The notes under the pieces: generated by a model
What the model was told of the DNA's origin: nothing
The model's database searches: none
Seen by the model: only the letters and a program-made list of their open reading frames with translations
Shown here: positions 51,801 to 61,289 of the stretch, piece by piece
Numbering within the stretch: position 1 is the first letter of the stretch
Layout of the letters: each line of letters opens with the position of its first letter
Source: Petunia secreta
Taxonomy: Eukaryota; Streptophyta; Magnoliopsida; Solanales; Solanaceae
Direction of reading: 5' to 3'
DNA: 64,000 nucleotides
Assembly (NCBI GenBank): GCA_029990175.1
Contig: JARKIP010000035.1
Coordinates: forward strand, 36,780,001 to 36,844,000
Translations under genes and position numbers: made by a program

Positions 51801-51869
51801 ACCATCGTAGGAACCATAGTCTCCCTCGTCTCCACATGAGCCATAATCTCCACATTCATTATCCGACAT
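48855..51869 (-). CDS. K ORF: 1,004-aa D/Y-rich, protease-like (no catalytic Asp), acidic protein
   Basis: ATG at 51867-51869, same start as B and Q. Residues ~1-130: Asp/Tyr/Gly/Ser-rich with GDYGSY repeats and acidic runs, probably disordered. Then SMGGGGGCSMG and a Ser/Gly/basic linker. About 265-380: retropepsin-like fold with IGGTDANC at the active-site position, LRIPCHKLEHPYEY and a GDRWLEG match to GRPW; no D-S/T-G. From ~440: SPRFRVDVK, ERQKIERSKG, then the acidic domain (CYDTPPIFD, IFDDSLS, EVHAFTF, LYRTRV, EPPW, ALKKGSGVVD) and C-terminal ISFFIGIDAWLYHKSVFST. No capsid, knuckle, RT or INT. Intact across 1,004 codons, which argues for selection or recent origin. Function unknown. Confidence 0.85.
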   Translation of the reverse strand: MSDNECGDYGSCGDEGDYGSYDGDDGSYYDDSGDYGSYDDEAVHYDDREVEEDYEACDDECDGAYASSQEIEDGDASRYIDPTYSSCDELEHDSDIDRDDDDVEYMNCSYASSIGVANGVQGSSGGPSISMGGGGGCSMGKKKLAPSRYAKRPNASNAHVDDGLRNGVAFATKGMYAVRGVDGCSRSSTMGCGTKARGTYGFHGKVPSLTSNNIANVGRVTGSGGCSSGDATSGGIRKTQVVGVDTCGRPNSRLGANVQDLGRCRFVVEVDGIGGYLLKIGGTDANCISTSLVDRLRIPCHKLEHPYEYDGVWVSKEARVLISHRNYKCYVWCDVYPMRHIDVWIGDRWLEGKRVQYSAVKGAYLVGVGQRVYDFVPYRAKSQVPTSAPSLARQRSKEQELHSMVEKVQTRSPTNTSNGGTSATKELANVNKVSPTPLLKPSGSPMKKKETSSNESPSPRFRVDVKGPPTPAMGILGPRPNSPEFERQKIERSKGVTGDIPRVEKGEDVLSDVSGMSPPESTPSLERKMREKKEGKKSEDTPYSNLNPLSISSTCLSTCVGILGGKPMEPQPCSEIERQGEGEAKCELRGEGTTHDASSILSEPECDSKVCDSSSSLKHETSLSCDLACNNSMLVNDLHEYNVFATSLEPSGQLVCEIEPLVERVEKPHHDVSSIFIEPLFSEEVVVDLVCEPCYDTPPIFDKGEDEFHDNLILPFDCLIDSGGLLCRSEGGCTLEESLECEMDRFIFDDSLSESEGPSLDSMLLRSHEFEVHAFTFLLFEGNLICGGELYRTRVDSRVEPPWFVKLGSMDDPTFGTPSEESSLDIGRVDLSSSGPSLHCVDYNDEEPILETFLWSFPSERDCLGVDLGGEEVSLGVCKNALKKGSGVVDVSCELNYFTYSIPYVEHTLSDGHTKANVSHGDKLDLKAWCVASKLRGHRTFDCYILHDFDLFACFENECLFLSSQDHVVSFGDISFFIGIDAWLYHKSVFSTHLALFLVKLTYL

Positions 51870-52956
51870 AGTTGCAACACCAAAAGAACAAACCTCCCAA
51901 AAGTCACTCCCTCACGTGTATCACTCAATATATGTACACTCAAGAGCGAGGCCTTATCAACTTGGGAACCAAGGTAATCACAACTAGCATGTCCAAATTA
52001 AAGTTCGGAGTGGAATTAATGAGACTCGATGTACGGACGGCTATCTAAAGTGCGCACTTGAGGCCAAAAGGAGTTCTACGACTCTTCTTTGAATTCTAAT
52101 CTCCTCTACGCACGAATACCTAATACGCTAAAGGATTAGTGTCTTTCAAGTAGGCCAATTACCTTCAAAACACTAACCAAGAGGTACGGCAGAAAACGGG
52201 ACACGAAAGATTCGACTCGAATCGGCACCAAACGGATTTGGAATCGGATGAAATTTTGTTTGTGATCTACAAACTCATCATATTTAATGGTCCAATTGGA
52301 GTCATGATGTTTGGAAGCTGTTCGGAAGCCGTTACGAACATTCTGTCCCAAAACTGGAATTCTGAAATTTTTTTTGTTCTTCGCTATCGCGACCAGACGC
52401 GCGCGATCGCGAAGGGTTAATTTTTCAAAAAATAATTTTGTTCTTCGCTATCGCGAAATTGCTCTTCGCGATCGCGAAGGGTTAATTTCTGCGATTTCAC
52501 AGCAGCTCAAAAACGGGTTTTTGGCGATTTTGGCCAAATTTTTGGCTCGATTTCAACCCGAAACACCAAACCAACGATACCCAAAGGTGTATACAACTAA
52601 TATCATCAATCCCCAATAGTTTTTCAACCCCAAACAACAATAACAAGCTTCGATTCAAGATTGAAGCATTTTCAAGAGATTTTCAAACTTTTGGATTTTG
52701 ATTTTGGAAATTTTGATTCGTAACACCAAAACACGAGATATAGGTATCAAAATGACGGGAATACAACAAGGAACAAACCCCACTACTTTTTAACACTCGG
52801 GGATTCGTATCCAACCCGCTCCACCAATTTTTTTTCAACTTTTCTAGTTTTTCAATTTTTTTTTTATTTTTCTTCACTTTTCAAGAACAAACAACACAAT
52901 CACAACAACGACAAGAAGAACAAGACCGAGGATTCGTAAGAACGAAGCCTAGCCGT
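51870..52956 (-). other. K 5' leader
   Basis: Shared module about 52009-52135. GCGATCGC-type palindromes about 52380-52475. 52560-52950 A/T-rich with long T runs, no gene. Confidence 0.6.
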
Positions 52957-52968
52957 GCTCTGATACCA
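52957..52968 (-). other. K primer-binding site (initiator tRNA-Met)
   Basis: Minus-strand TGGTATCAGAGC, two bases from the LTR. Confidence 0.88.
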
Positions 52969-52970
52969 AC

Positions 52971-53810
52971 TGATGCAACCCAAAACGAGCGGAAGCTAAA
53001 CACGATACAAATATGCAGAAGCGATAAATAACTAGATAGATGATATCAATGATATCGGGGAAACAAGGATTGGGGAGTCAAGAAACGAGAAGAAAGAACG
53101 GATTAATGAATTCAAGACATGAATTAATAATCCAAAAGGGAGAAAGTGAAACTCGAACCTTACAAGGAATTCACGCTAGTGGTGAATCTCCATAGATTCC
53201 AAGTCGATGAGATACATGAAGCCTCGGGCTTCGGATTAGAAAGGCTCGGCCTTCTCTAATTCTCTCTTCTCTCTATTCAATTCAAAACTAAAACTAATGA
53301 AATGAAGAGCAAATGTGCTATATATACATTTTCACTAAAAATGGACAAAAATGGCCCTGCAGCTGATTCTGGTTCGCTGAGCAAACTCTCTTCATCGCGA
53401 TCGCGCCAGGGAGGCTCGCGATCGCGCAGGCAACAACGCTAGGCATCGCGATCGCGCAGATGGCTCGCGATCGCGCAGGTCTTCATTATCTTCTCGTTCT
53501 TCAGCATCCTCAGCTTCGCCTTCGCGCTCAAGGTCACGCTGTCGCGCAGGCCAACTCAATACTCTTCGCGATCGCGTGAGAAGTGGTCGCGATCGCGAAG
53601 AACAAAAGTTCTTCCTTAGGCAGTGAGCTCCCAGTGTGCTCCCCTGTTTTGCCCTGTTTTGGGCTGCCTGTTTTCCTGCCCTGTTTCCTCCGTCCTCGGC
53701 GCTCCAATGCATGATCTTCCAAGACGTTCCCGGAGGCCTTGACTCGTATCCGTTGTGCACTCGAGCTTGGCTTTTGATGGTTGTCGTTTAGGCCATTTTA
53801 TATTGCATCA
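52971..53810 (-). repeat. K 5' LTR (840 bp)
   Basis: Partner of 47930-48769. Minus TATATATA at 53320-53327; GCGATCGC array about 53393-53600. Confidence 0.92.
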
Positions 53811-53815
53811 ACACT

Positions 53816-54385
53816 CTAGAGAAAGGGGAGAGAGTTGACAAATACCAATGGGTTAATGGTTATATCTTCAAAAATGGTAGAGTGTGCATTCCGGAGTCCT
53901 CTTGGAGAGAGTTGCTTGTGCATGAAGCACATTGCGGGGGACTCATGGGACATTTTGGCACAAGAAAGACTTTGGCCATTCTTCAAGAACAATTCTATTG
54001 GCCAAAGATGAGGGTGCATGTGGAGAAGTTTTGCACTAATTGCCTTGATTGCAAACGTGCCAAATCTAAAGCCCACCCTCATGGGTTGTATACCCCTCTC
54101 CCTGTACCTACTAGTCCGTGGTTGGATATCTCAATGGATTTTGTGATGGGATTACCAAGGACTAGAGGGGGCCATGATAGCATTTATGTTGTTGTGGATA
54201 GGTTCTCCAAAATGGCTCATTTCATTCCATGCAAGAAATGTGATGATGCACAACATGTGGCAACTTTGTTTATTGAAAATGTTTTGAAGTTGCATGGTGT
54301 GCCTCAAACCATAGTGAGTGATAGGGACACTAAGTTCCTAAGTCATTTTTGGAGGTGTTTATGGGGTGCTTTAGGCACCAAGCTT
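53816..54385 (+). CDS. M integrase, N-terminal zinc region and part of catalytic core
   Basis: 190 codons in phase with 47929. HHCC-type zinc region (HEAHCGGLMGH ... CTNCLDC), first Asp in ISMDFVMGLP, second Asp in IVSDRDTKF, ending GALGTKL. The catalytic Glu is not reached because C2 sequence starts here. Confidence 0.85.
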
Positions 54386-55396
54386 TGGGTTGATATATCC
54401 ATGGACTTTGTCTTGGGGTTACCGAGGTCGGGGGGAGGACATGATAGCATCTTCGTTGTGGTTGACCGTTTTTAAAAAATGGCTCACTTTATTCCTTGCA
54501 AAAAGTGTGATGATGCACAGCATGTAGCTACATTGTTTGTTTCTAACGTGTTAAAATTGCATGGTATACCTCGTACTATTGTGAGTGATCGAGACTCGAA
54601 ATTCTTGAGTCATTTTTGGAAGTGTTTGTGGGGTGCCCTCGGCACCAAGCTACTATTCTCGACGTCTCACCATCCTCAGACTGATGGACAGACCGAGGTA
54701 GTTAACCGAACCTTGGGATCTTTGCTTCGGGCAATGACCAAAGGGAAGGTTGGAAACTGGGCTGATCGTTTGCCCATGATGGAGTTTGCATACAATCGAA
54801 CGGTGCATAGAATGATCAACATGACCACGTTTGAATGTGTGTATGGCTTTAATCCTTTAATTCCACTCGATTTAACTCCATTGCCTCGAGATTCTGTTCT
54901 TGATTTTGAAGGTACTCAACGAGCAGCTGCCTTGATCGAATTGCATGCAAAGGTGAAGAAGAACCTCGAAGAGGCCTATGCAAAGGTTGCCTTAAAGAAA
55001 AACAAGGGGCGTAAAAAGTTGGAATTAAAGAAGGGTGACTGGGTTTGGGTTCACTTCCGAAAGGAACGCTTCCCGAACCAAAGGAAAGGAAAGTTGGCTC
55101 CTCGAGGGGATGGTCCATTTCAAGTGTTGACCAAGATCAACAACAATGCCTACGTGATCGACCTCCCTGGTGAGTATAACGTGTCCAACACCTTTAATGT
55201 TGCTGACTTAATTCCTTGTGTTGTAGGTCCAACTTCGGAGGACGAGGAGGGCTTGATTTCGAGGACGAAATCTTCTCAAGAAGGGGAGGATGATGCAGCC
55301 CAAACACGTGCTGATCAAGTGTTCAATCCACCGAGGAGACCGATGACAAGAAGCCAAGCCAAGCTACTGCACGATGTGCACGTTCACTTAGCCTGA
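54386..55396 (+). pseudogene. C2 integrase core and C-terminus with one stop
   Basis: In frame with M across the join. First Asp (ISMDFVLGLP), then TAA at 54473-54475 where C has TCA. The same frame reopens and gives the second Asp (VSDRDSKF), the Glu (TDGQTEVVNR), the C-terminal domain (DWVWVHFRKERFP, LPGEYNVSNTFNVADL), ISRTKSSQEGEDD, and 35 more residues inside the LTR including RRPMTRSQAKLL. The longer C-terminus shows that the LTR is part of the pol coding sequence in this family. Confidence 0.85.
55280..55290 (+). other. C2 polypurine tract
   Basis: GAAGGGGAGGA before TGATGCAGCCC. Confidence 0.85.
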
Positions 55397-56036
55397 CCGA
55401 AGGAAAACAATTGCTCCAAAGCTGAGTGGCCGAGCTCAAGAACCGAAGGCATTATCTTCAGATTTGAGCCCGATGGCAAAGTGACCGAGGACAATGAGCT
55501 CGAAGACAATTGAGCGTCCGAAGGCAACAAGTGTGTTCGAGCAGACAATCGAGAACCGAAGCCAAGGCTTACCGAAGTCAAAGTCTGCCGAACACAATTT
55601 AACTCAGCCCTGCGTGGCTTATTTCTATTGGTCGCCCTTGACCCTTTTACTAGATTACCCTTAATATTTCCTATATAAACCTTGTTTCCTTTCATTGTAA
55701 GACCTAGTTTTTGAACATTGATGAATTAATGAAAGTGCCGAGCACATTTCTTGTCTCCGTCGTGAGCAACCCCCTGTGAGGGCTTTTATGGACTTGTGGC
55801 TTTCGGTTAATCCGATTGAACATTCCTCTTTGATCATTCAGTTTGCAAGAGGCAATGTTCTCTTGAGGATTGTTGCATAGTTTAGGTGATTCTTGTGCCC
55901 CTTTTGATCGAGCTTTGAGACAGGTTCCTCGCTGTTCTTTCAAAAGAAGCAAGTTTTGTCTTGCTTCTATCTTTATCTTTTGTTGTTTATCTTCCGCGTT
56001 CGTGCTAAGCAACTCCTTCGGGTTTGCATTGCACCA
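55291..56036 (+). repeat. C2 3' LTR (746 bp)
   Basis: TGATGCAGCCC...TTGCACCA. TATATAAA at 55672-55679. Diverged from C's LTRs by several substitutions and small indels. Confidence 0.88.
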
Positions 56037-57219
56037 TATGCCACATCATGATGTGATCCCATTGGTCATTGAACCCCTCCCTAGTGTAGAATTGATAGTT
56101 GACCATAATTGTGACCTTGAGGAGTCTTTTGCATGTGAGATGGAACGATTTGTTTTCGATGACTCCTCGAGTGAGGGAAAAGAACCTAGTCTTGATAACT
56201 TGTCTATGCTTGATCGTGATGTTGAGATGCATGTTTTTACATTTCCATTGTTTGAAGATGATGCCAATGGTGGTAATGACTTGTATCGGACTAGGGTGAG
56301 TAGTAAAATAAAACCTCCATGGTGTGAAGGGTTTGATTCCTTAGGCAATCCATTGTTTGAGAGTTTGGATGAGGTAGATGGTTCTTTGAGTGACCCGACT
56401 ATTGTTTGTTGGGGTTATGATGAAGAAGAATCCATCATCAATACCTTTCTTGAGAGTTTGTCCTTTGAGAAGGATTGCTTAAGTGATGAAATTGGAGGGG
56501 GAGATGAATCTCTTGGTGAGAGTATGTATGCTCTAAAGAAGGGGAGTGGAGTACTTGATACGTGTAGGTTGAGTTATTTGACTCACTCCATTCCACTTGT
56601 TGATCACACCTTGAGGATTGATTGGTATGTTGATTTTGAGCTTTAGGGTCAAGAGGGTTTTGATAGCTTGATCTTGCATTTTTCATGCCCCCATGACCTA
56701 TTTGCTCATTATCTTGTTGAGTGCATGTTGATCTTTAACCAAGTGCTTATGGTTCTCTTTGGAGACTTGATATTCATAATTGTTATTGATGCTTGGTTAT
56801 ATCACAAGAGTGTGTTTTCCACACTTCTTGCACTAACCTACTTTCAAAGTAGGACGTTTGTTTGTTTTTGCTTGTCGTTGCTTGTAGGGTCTAAGCTCCA
56901 TGCCCAGGCGAGGAAGTTCTTGGAAGAATCCTATGACAAATTGACGATCAAGAGGAACAAAGGAGGAGATTCTTGGCCACCCCGAGGAGTTGTTAGAGCC
57001 ATGAGAGACCAAGCCTTGATTTTGAGGACGAAATCTTCTCCAGAAGGGGAGGATGATAAGACCCAAATCGAGCAACCATCTAAAAACACCATCCAAGGCC
57101 AAGGAAGAGCTTATACATTGGAACGCCATGGAATGAGGAGCATTCGGGATCAATTTCGGAGCGTTTCAAGGCTGCCCAAGAAGGGGCGGACCGCCTACTC
57201 AACTAGGCCGGCCGCCTAG
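56037..57219 (+). pseudogene. P acidic ORF with one in-frame stop
   Basis: Open from the junction (MPHHDV...), missing the CYDTPP part by an internal deletion (NHNCDLEESF joins the first and later segments). Contains FDDSSSEGKEPSLD, LYRTRV, KPPW, ALKKGSGVLD. TAG at 56644-56646 where F and G have AAG, then the same frame continues with IDAWLYHKSVFST, the integrase remnant (LEESYDKLT) and LRTKSSPEGEDD into the LTR. Confidence 0.8.
57043..57053 (+). other. P polypurine tract
   Basis: GAAGGGGAGGA before TGATAAGACCC. Confidence 0.82.
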
Positions 57220-57793
57220 TTTTTTATCACTCTCTGGATCTCACCAGGCGGTCCGCCTCTGCAGGCTTCCCAAACCAGGCGGACCGCCTACTCCTTCAGC
57301 TTACCAAGAACAGGCCGGGCGCCTAGTTGAAGTAGGCTGGACGCCTACTTTGTGAAGGGGGTGCGGGAATTGATAGTTTTATGCTATGTTTTGGACAAGT
57401 ATAGCCCTACGAGGCCTTTATTGTTTTAACCCACTTTAGGGGTATTTTTGAGCTTTCATTACATCTAAGTGAAGTCTATAAATACTTCACAAACCTATTC
57501 AAACCTTAGCTTACCTTTGAATCTTATGAATGATGAATAGAGTCTATCTCTTTTATTGAAGAAACCCTTTCTTGGTTGCTTGAATTCACTAGTGGAACCT
57601 AGTTGAGTCTTGAACCGAACCCGACCATTCTACTTGTGAGTCCGATGTCGACTCGAGGGTAGTTGCATAGTGTAGGTCCTTCTAGACGCCGATTCGAGGG
57701 TATCTCGGGACAAGTTCCCCGTGGTTACTTCGAAGGGAGTTCAAGAAGTGTCTCGCTCTCCTATCTTTTGTTTATCGTATTTGATTCTTATCA
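57054..57793 (+). repeat. P 3' LTR (740 bp)
   Basis: TGATAAGACCC...TTATCA. TATAAATA at 57477-57484. GC boxes about 57183-57352 with CTCTCTGGATCT between the second and third. Close to R's LTR (61290-62028). Confidence 0.85.
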
Positions 57794-58549
57794 TCTCCCT
57801 GCTACTTGCCAGACAGCACCACCCGCTATCTACCAAACAGCACCAACTGCTACTTACCAAACAACCCTACCCACCGGTTATCAAGCACCACCTCCTGCAT
57901 ACCCTACTTACCAAAACACAAGCCTACCTCACACCAACACTGCATATCCACAGCCTTACAATCCCATGTTCACTGCCGAGACCAAACAACTCACTTCACC
58001 CATCAAAGACCATGACAACTATGAATGGGCGGAGGATGGGACCAATGATGATAGGACGAAAGAGAAAGTTCGTAAGCTAGAGGTAGCCTTTAAGAAGTTT
58101 GAGTTAGGCAAAACTACCAAAGGTTTAGCTTATGAAGACTTGTGCATCTATCCTACTTTGAAATTGCCAGACGGATACAAGATACCAAAGTTTGACATGT
58201 TCAGTGGAACTGGAGACCCTATGGCACATCTGAGAACATATTGTGACAAGTTGATTGGAGCAGGGGAAGATGAGAAAGTACGAGTGAAGCTGTTCAGTCG
58301 AAGCTTGACCGGAGAGGCTTTGAGTTGGTTCTCTAAGCAGAAGCCTGGCACATGGCTCGGTTGGGAGGATGTGGCAGCAGATTTCGTAGAACGATTTGGG
58401 TACAACACTGAAATAGTACCAGATCGTTTCTACCTGGAAAAGTTGAAAAAGAAATCCTCAGAGAAGTTTAGAGAATATGCTACGAGGTGGAGAGCAGAAG
58501 CTGCCAAGGTGCAACCCGCTATGGATGAAAGAGAAATAGTGAATATATT
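57794..58549 (+). pseudogene. T: gag fragment of a different (Tat/Ogre-like) Ty3/gypsy element
   Basis: Open frame with Tyr/Pro/Thr repeats (TYQT, PPAY) then a capsid-like domain: ALAYEDLCIYPTLKLP-type motif, PKFDMFSGTGDP, HLRTYCDKL, SLTGEALSWF, DFVERFGYNTE, FREYATRWRAEAAKVQP. From memory this pattern is typical of the non-chromovirus Tat/Ogre group. It is flanked by P's LTR and Q's LTR, so it is the older host into which both inserted. The apparent N-terminal Met lies in P's LTR. No other part of this element is visible. Confidence 0.75.
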
Positions 58550-59366
58550 TGATGCCGGGCAAATTGGCCTAAACGACAACCATCAAGAACCAAGCTTGAA
58601 GAGCACAAAGGTTGCAAGTCAAGGGCTCCGGAAACGTCTTGAAGATCATGCATCGGAGCGCCAAGGAAGGAGGAGCACCTAGGCACCAAAGGAGAGGCTC
58701 GAGGGACACAATTTGAAGCATTTCAAGAGCCCACAACAATAGGCGGAGCGCCTACTTTGATGGGCGGACCGCCCACTTTTGGAAGCCTCTCTGGATCTGC
58801 ACTGGGCGGACCGCCCCTGTGCAATGGGCGGACCGCCTACTCTATGGTGGTGGAGCGCCTGGTTCTCTGCATGGTGTCCAGGCGGGGCGCCTCTTCTGGC
58901 TAGGCGGGGCGCCTACTTACGGGCCAATTGAAGACTAGTTTTTGAGGTGTAATTCCTATTTTGTCCCTAAGTGATTCTAATGTATTAACTAGACCTAGGG
59001 GCTTTTAGTCATTTCACATTTATGTATGGGAAAACTATATAAGCTTCCCTTAGCCATTTCATTCATTAGTTAGTCTTGACATTGAATAGAAAGAAGAGAG
59101 AATAGAGAGAAGGCCGAGCCCTTCGAGGTTTGAAGCCCGAGGCTTCGTTTATCTATGTACTTGGAACCTATGGGGATCGACACCTAGTTGGATCCATTGT
59201 AAGGTTCAAGTTTCCTTTCTCCCTTTTGAATTCAATTAATGTGAATGAATTGAATTCGTTTCTTTCTTCTAAATTCTTGCCTTCCTAGTCTTGATTTCTT
59301 GTTATCCTTTAATTGCTTCCGCTCGTTTATCGTATAGTTAGCTTCCGCGTGTTTTGCCCTGCATCA
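58550..59366 (+). repeat. Q 5' LTR (817 bp)
   Basis: TGATGCCGGGC...CTGCATCA. TATATAAG at 59036-59043. GC boxes about 58740-58915 (AGGCGGAGCGCCT, GGGCGGACCGCCC, AGGCGGGGCGCCT) with CTCTCTGGATCT between the second and third. Confidence 0.85.
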
Positions 59367-59368
59367 GT

Positions 59369-59380
59369 TGGTATCAGAGC
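59369..59380 (+). other. Q primer-binding site (initiator tRNA-Met)
   Basis: TGGTATCAGAGC two to three bases after the LTR. Confidence 0.88.
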
Positions 59381-60330
59381 AAGGCTCGGGTTATGTTCTT
59401 ACAAACCCCCGTTCCTTGTTCATCGTATTAGTGTTGTTGTGATTGTTGTGTTTGTTCTTGAAAAATTGAAGAAAAACAAAAAAATTGAAAAACTTGAAAA
59501 TTGAACAAAATTTGGTAGAACTTGTTGGATTGGAACACCCATTCATTAAAAATCATTGGGGTTTGTTCCTTATTGTATTCCCGTTCTTTTGATACCAAAA
59601 TTACAACATTTGGTGGTGTATTTCAAAATTTGAAGAAATCAAATTCCCAAAATTTTCAAAGAACCCTAGAACTTGCTCAAGAATCAAAATTGATTTGTTG
59701 TTGTTTGATTGGGGTTTAAACCTATTGGGGATTGTTTAGAAACATCATATACACCTTTGGGTATCATTAGAATCGAAAACAAGTCGAAAACGTTGGATTT
59801 TGAGTGCTAAACGAGCCAAAAACCAATTTTCGGACCGTGCTGAGAAGCCTAGTAGGCGGACCGCCTACTCTTAAGAGGTGGACCGCCTCTTTTTATGCTA
59901 CTCTCTGGATTTTGAGTAGGCGGGGCGCCCCCTTTACAGAGGCGGACCGCCCACTCCTGGGGAGGCTCCGTTTGGCTTCGTTTTGTGTGTTTTTGTGTTC
60001 CGTTTGCTTCCGTACCTCTTGGTTAGTGTTTCTAGGGTATTTGGCCTACTTTATTAACACTAATCCTTTAGCGTATTAGGATAATCGTGCGTAGAGGAGA
60101 TTAGAAATCAAAGAAGATTCGTAGAACTTTCTTTGGCCTCAAGTGCGCATTTTAAATAACCGTCCGTCCATAGAGTCTCATTAACTCCATTCCGAACTTT
60201 TATTTGGACATACTAGTTGTGATCACCTTGGTTCCCAAGTTGTAAAGGCCTCGCTCTTGAGTGTTCATAAATTGAGTGATACACGTGAGGGAGTGACTTT
60301 CGGGAGGTTTTGTGCTTTGGTGTTGCAACA
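59381..60330 (+). other. Q 5' leader
   Basis: GC boxes about 59855-59957 with CTCTCTGGATTT in the middle; shared module about 60080-60200; GTGAGGGAGTGAC just before the ORF, as in B and K. 59400-59840 A/T-rich. Confidence 0.6.
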
Positions 60331-61289
60331 ATGTCGGATGTTGATTGTGGAGATTATGGCTCGTGTGGGGATGATGCGAGTTGCTATGACTCGTATGGTG
60401 AAGATGGAGACTATGGTTCCTATGAGGATGATGGCCATTACAATGATGATGGAAACCATGGCTCCTATGGAGATGAAGCGGTTCACTATGACGATCGTGA
60501 GATTGATGATGACTATGAGGCTTGTGATGAAGAATGTGATGATGCCTATGCTTCTAGTCAAGAAATCGAAGGTGGTGACGCTTCAAGGTATGATGACCCT
60601 ACTTACTCTTCTTGTGAAGAATTTGATATTGATGATTGTGACATAGGTAGAGTTGATGATGATGATGAACATAGGGGTTATTCATATGCATCTTCTCTTA
60701 GTGTCGCTAACGGTGTACAAGGGAGTAGTAGAGGACCCTCCATTAGTATGGGAGGTGGTGGTGGTTGTTCCATGGGGAAGGAGAAGCTTGCATCTTCTAG
60801 GCACGCTAAGCGACCTAATGCTTCTAATTCCCATGTGGAGGTTGGTTTGAGGGATGGTGTTGCTTTTGCTACAACGGGGTTATATGCCGTGAAGGGCGTG
60901 GGTGGTTGTAGTAGGAGTAGTACTATGGGCTATGGAACCAAGGCGAGAGGCACTTATGGGTTCCATGGCAAGGATCCTTCCTCGACTTCCAACAACATTT
61001 CTAATGTTGGGAGAGTGACGGGAAGTGGAGATAGACCTAGTGGTGTTGCCACTAGTGGAGGGATAAGGAAGACCCAAGTAGATGGTGATGACACTTGTGG
61101 GCGTCCAAATTCTCATTTGGGTGCCAATGTGCAAGACTTGGGTAGATGTAGGTTTGTTGTTGAGGTAGATGGTATTGGAGGATACTTGCTCAAGATTGGT
61201 GGAACCGATGCCAATTGTATTAGCACCTCTTTGGTTGATAGGCTTAGGATACCATGCCACAAGCTAGAGCATCCTTATGAGTATGATGG
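60331..61289 (+). CDS. Q D/Y-rich and protease-like ORF, cut by R
   Basis: ATG 60331 (MSDVDCGDYGS). 319 codons matching K residues 1 to ~310: Asp/Tyr/Gly repeats, SMGGGGGCSMG, linker, then CRFVVEVDG and LLKIGGTDANC with no catalytic triad. R's LTR starts at 61290; the frame then reads into the LTR by chance to 61437. The upstream ATG at 60310 lacks the conserved context. Confidence 0.8.

Larger units (their letters stand above)
47930..53810 (-). mobile_element. K: intact non-autonomous LTR element (D/Y-rich, dead-PR, acidic ORF)
   Basis: 5,881 bp, minus, TSD ACACT. LTRs 47930-48769 and 52971-53810, 840 bp each with at least three differences. Primer site 52957-52968, purine tract 48770-48780. 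Single 1,004-aa ORF. Same family as B, but its ORF is unbroken. Confidence 0.94.
32164..54385 (+). mobile_element. M: gag-pol element with three nested insertions, 3' end replaced
   Basis: 5' LTR 32164-32988, leader 32989-39158 (with N inside), gag-PR-RT 39159-42002, RT-RNaseH-INT 47096-47929, INT 53816-54385. N, H and K inserted with TSDs CTGAG, ACCAT and ACACT. Excluding inserts, the frame runs 1,416 codons without stop or frameshift. M ends in the integrase core where C2 sequence starts; M's own 3' LTR is missing. Flanks are D's ORF (left) and, beyond C2, P's ORF (right). Confidence 0.88.
54386..56036 (+). mobile_element. C2: 3' fragment of a C-like element fused to M
   Basis: From 54386 the sequence matches C from about 29402 onward, almost base for base, through the integrase end, purine tract and 3' LTR (55291-56036). 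Everything upstream of the integrase core of C2 is absent. The join repeats the part of the integrase core that M already encoded. Confidence 0.85.
56037..57793 (+). mobile_element. P: 3' part of a non-autonomous element
   Basis: Acidic ORF from the C2 junction, purine tract 57043-57053, 3' LTR 57054-57793. The 5' part is missing. Closest to F and G. Confidence 0.8.
58550..61289 (+). mobile_element. Q: 5' part of a D/Y-type non-autonomous element
   Basis: 5' LTR 58550-59366, primer site, leader, ORF 60331 onward, cut by R at 61290. Same family type as B and K, but in plus orientation and with AGGCG-type rather than GCGATCGC boxes. Confidence 0.82.

Noticed and set aside
58550..58682. Extension of the T gag ORF into Q's LTR
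   Set aside because: Chance read-through; homology to gag stops at the LTR boundary.
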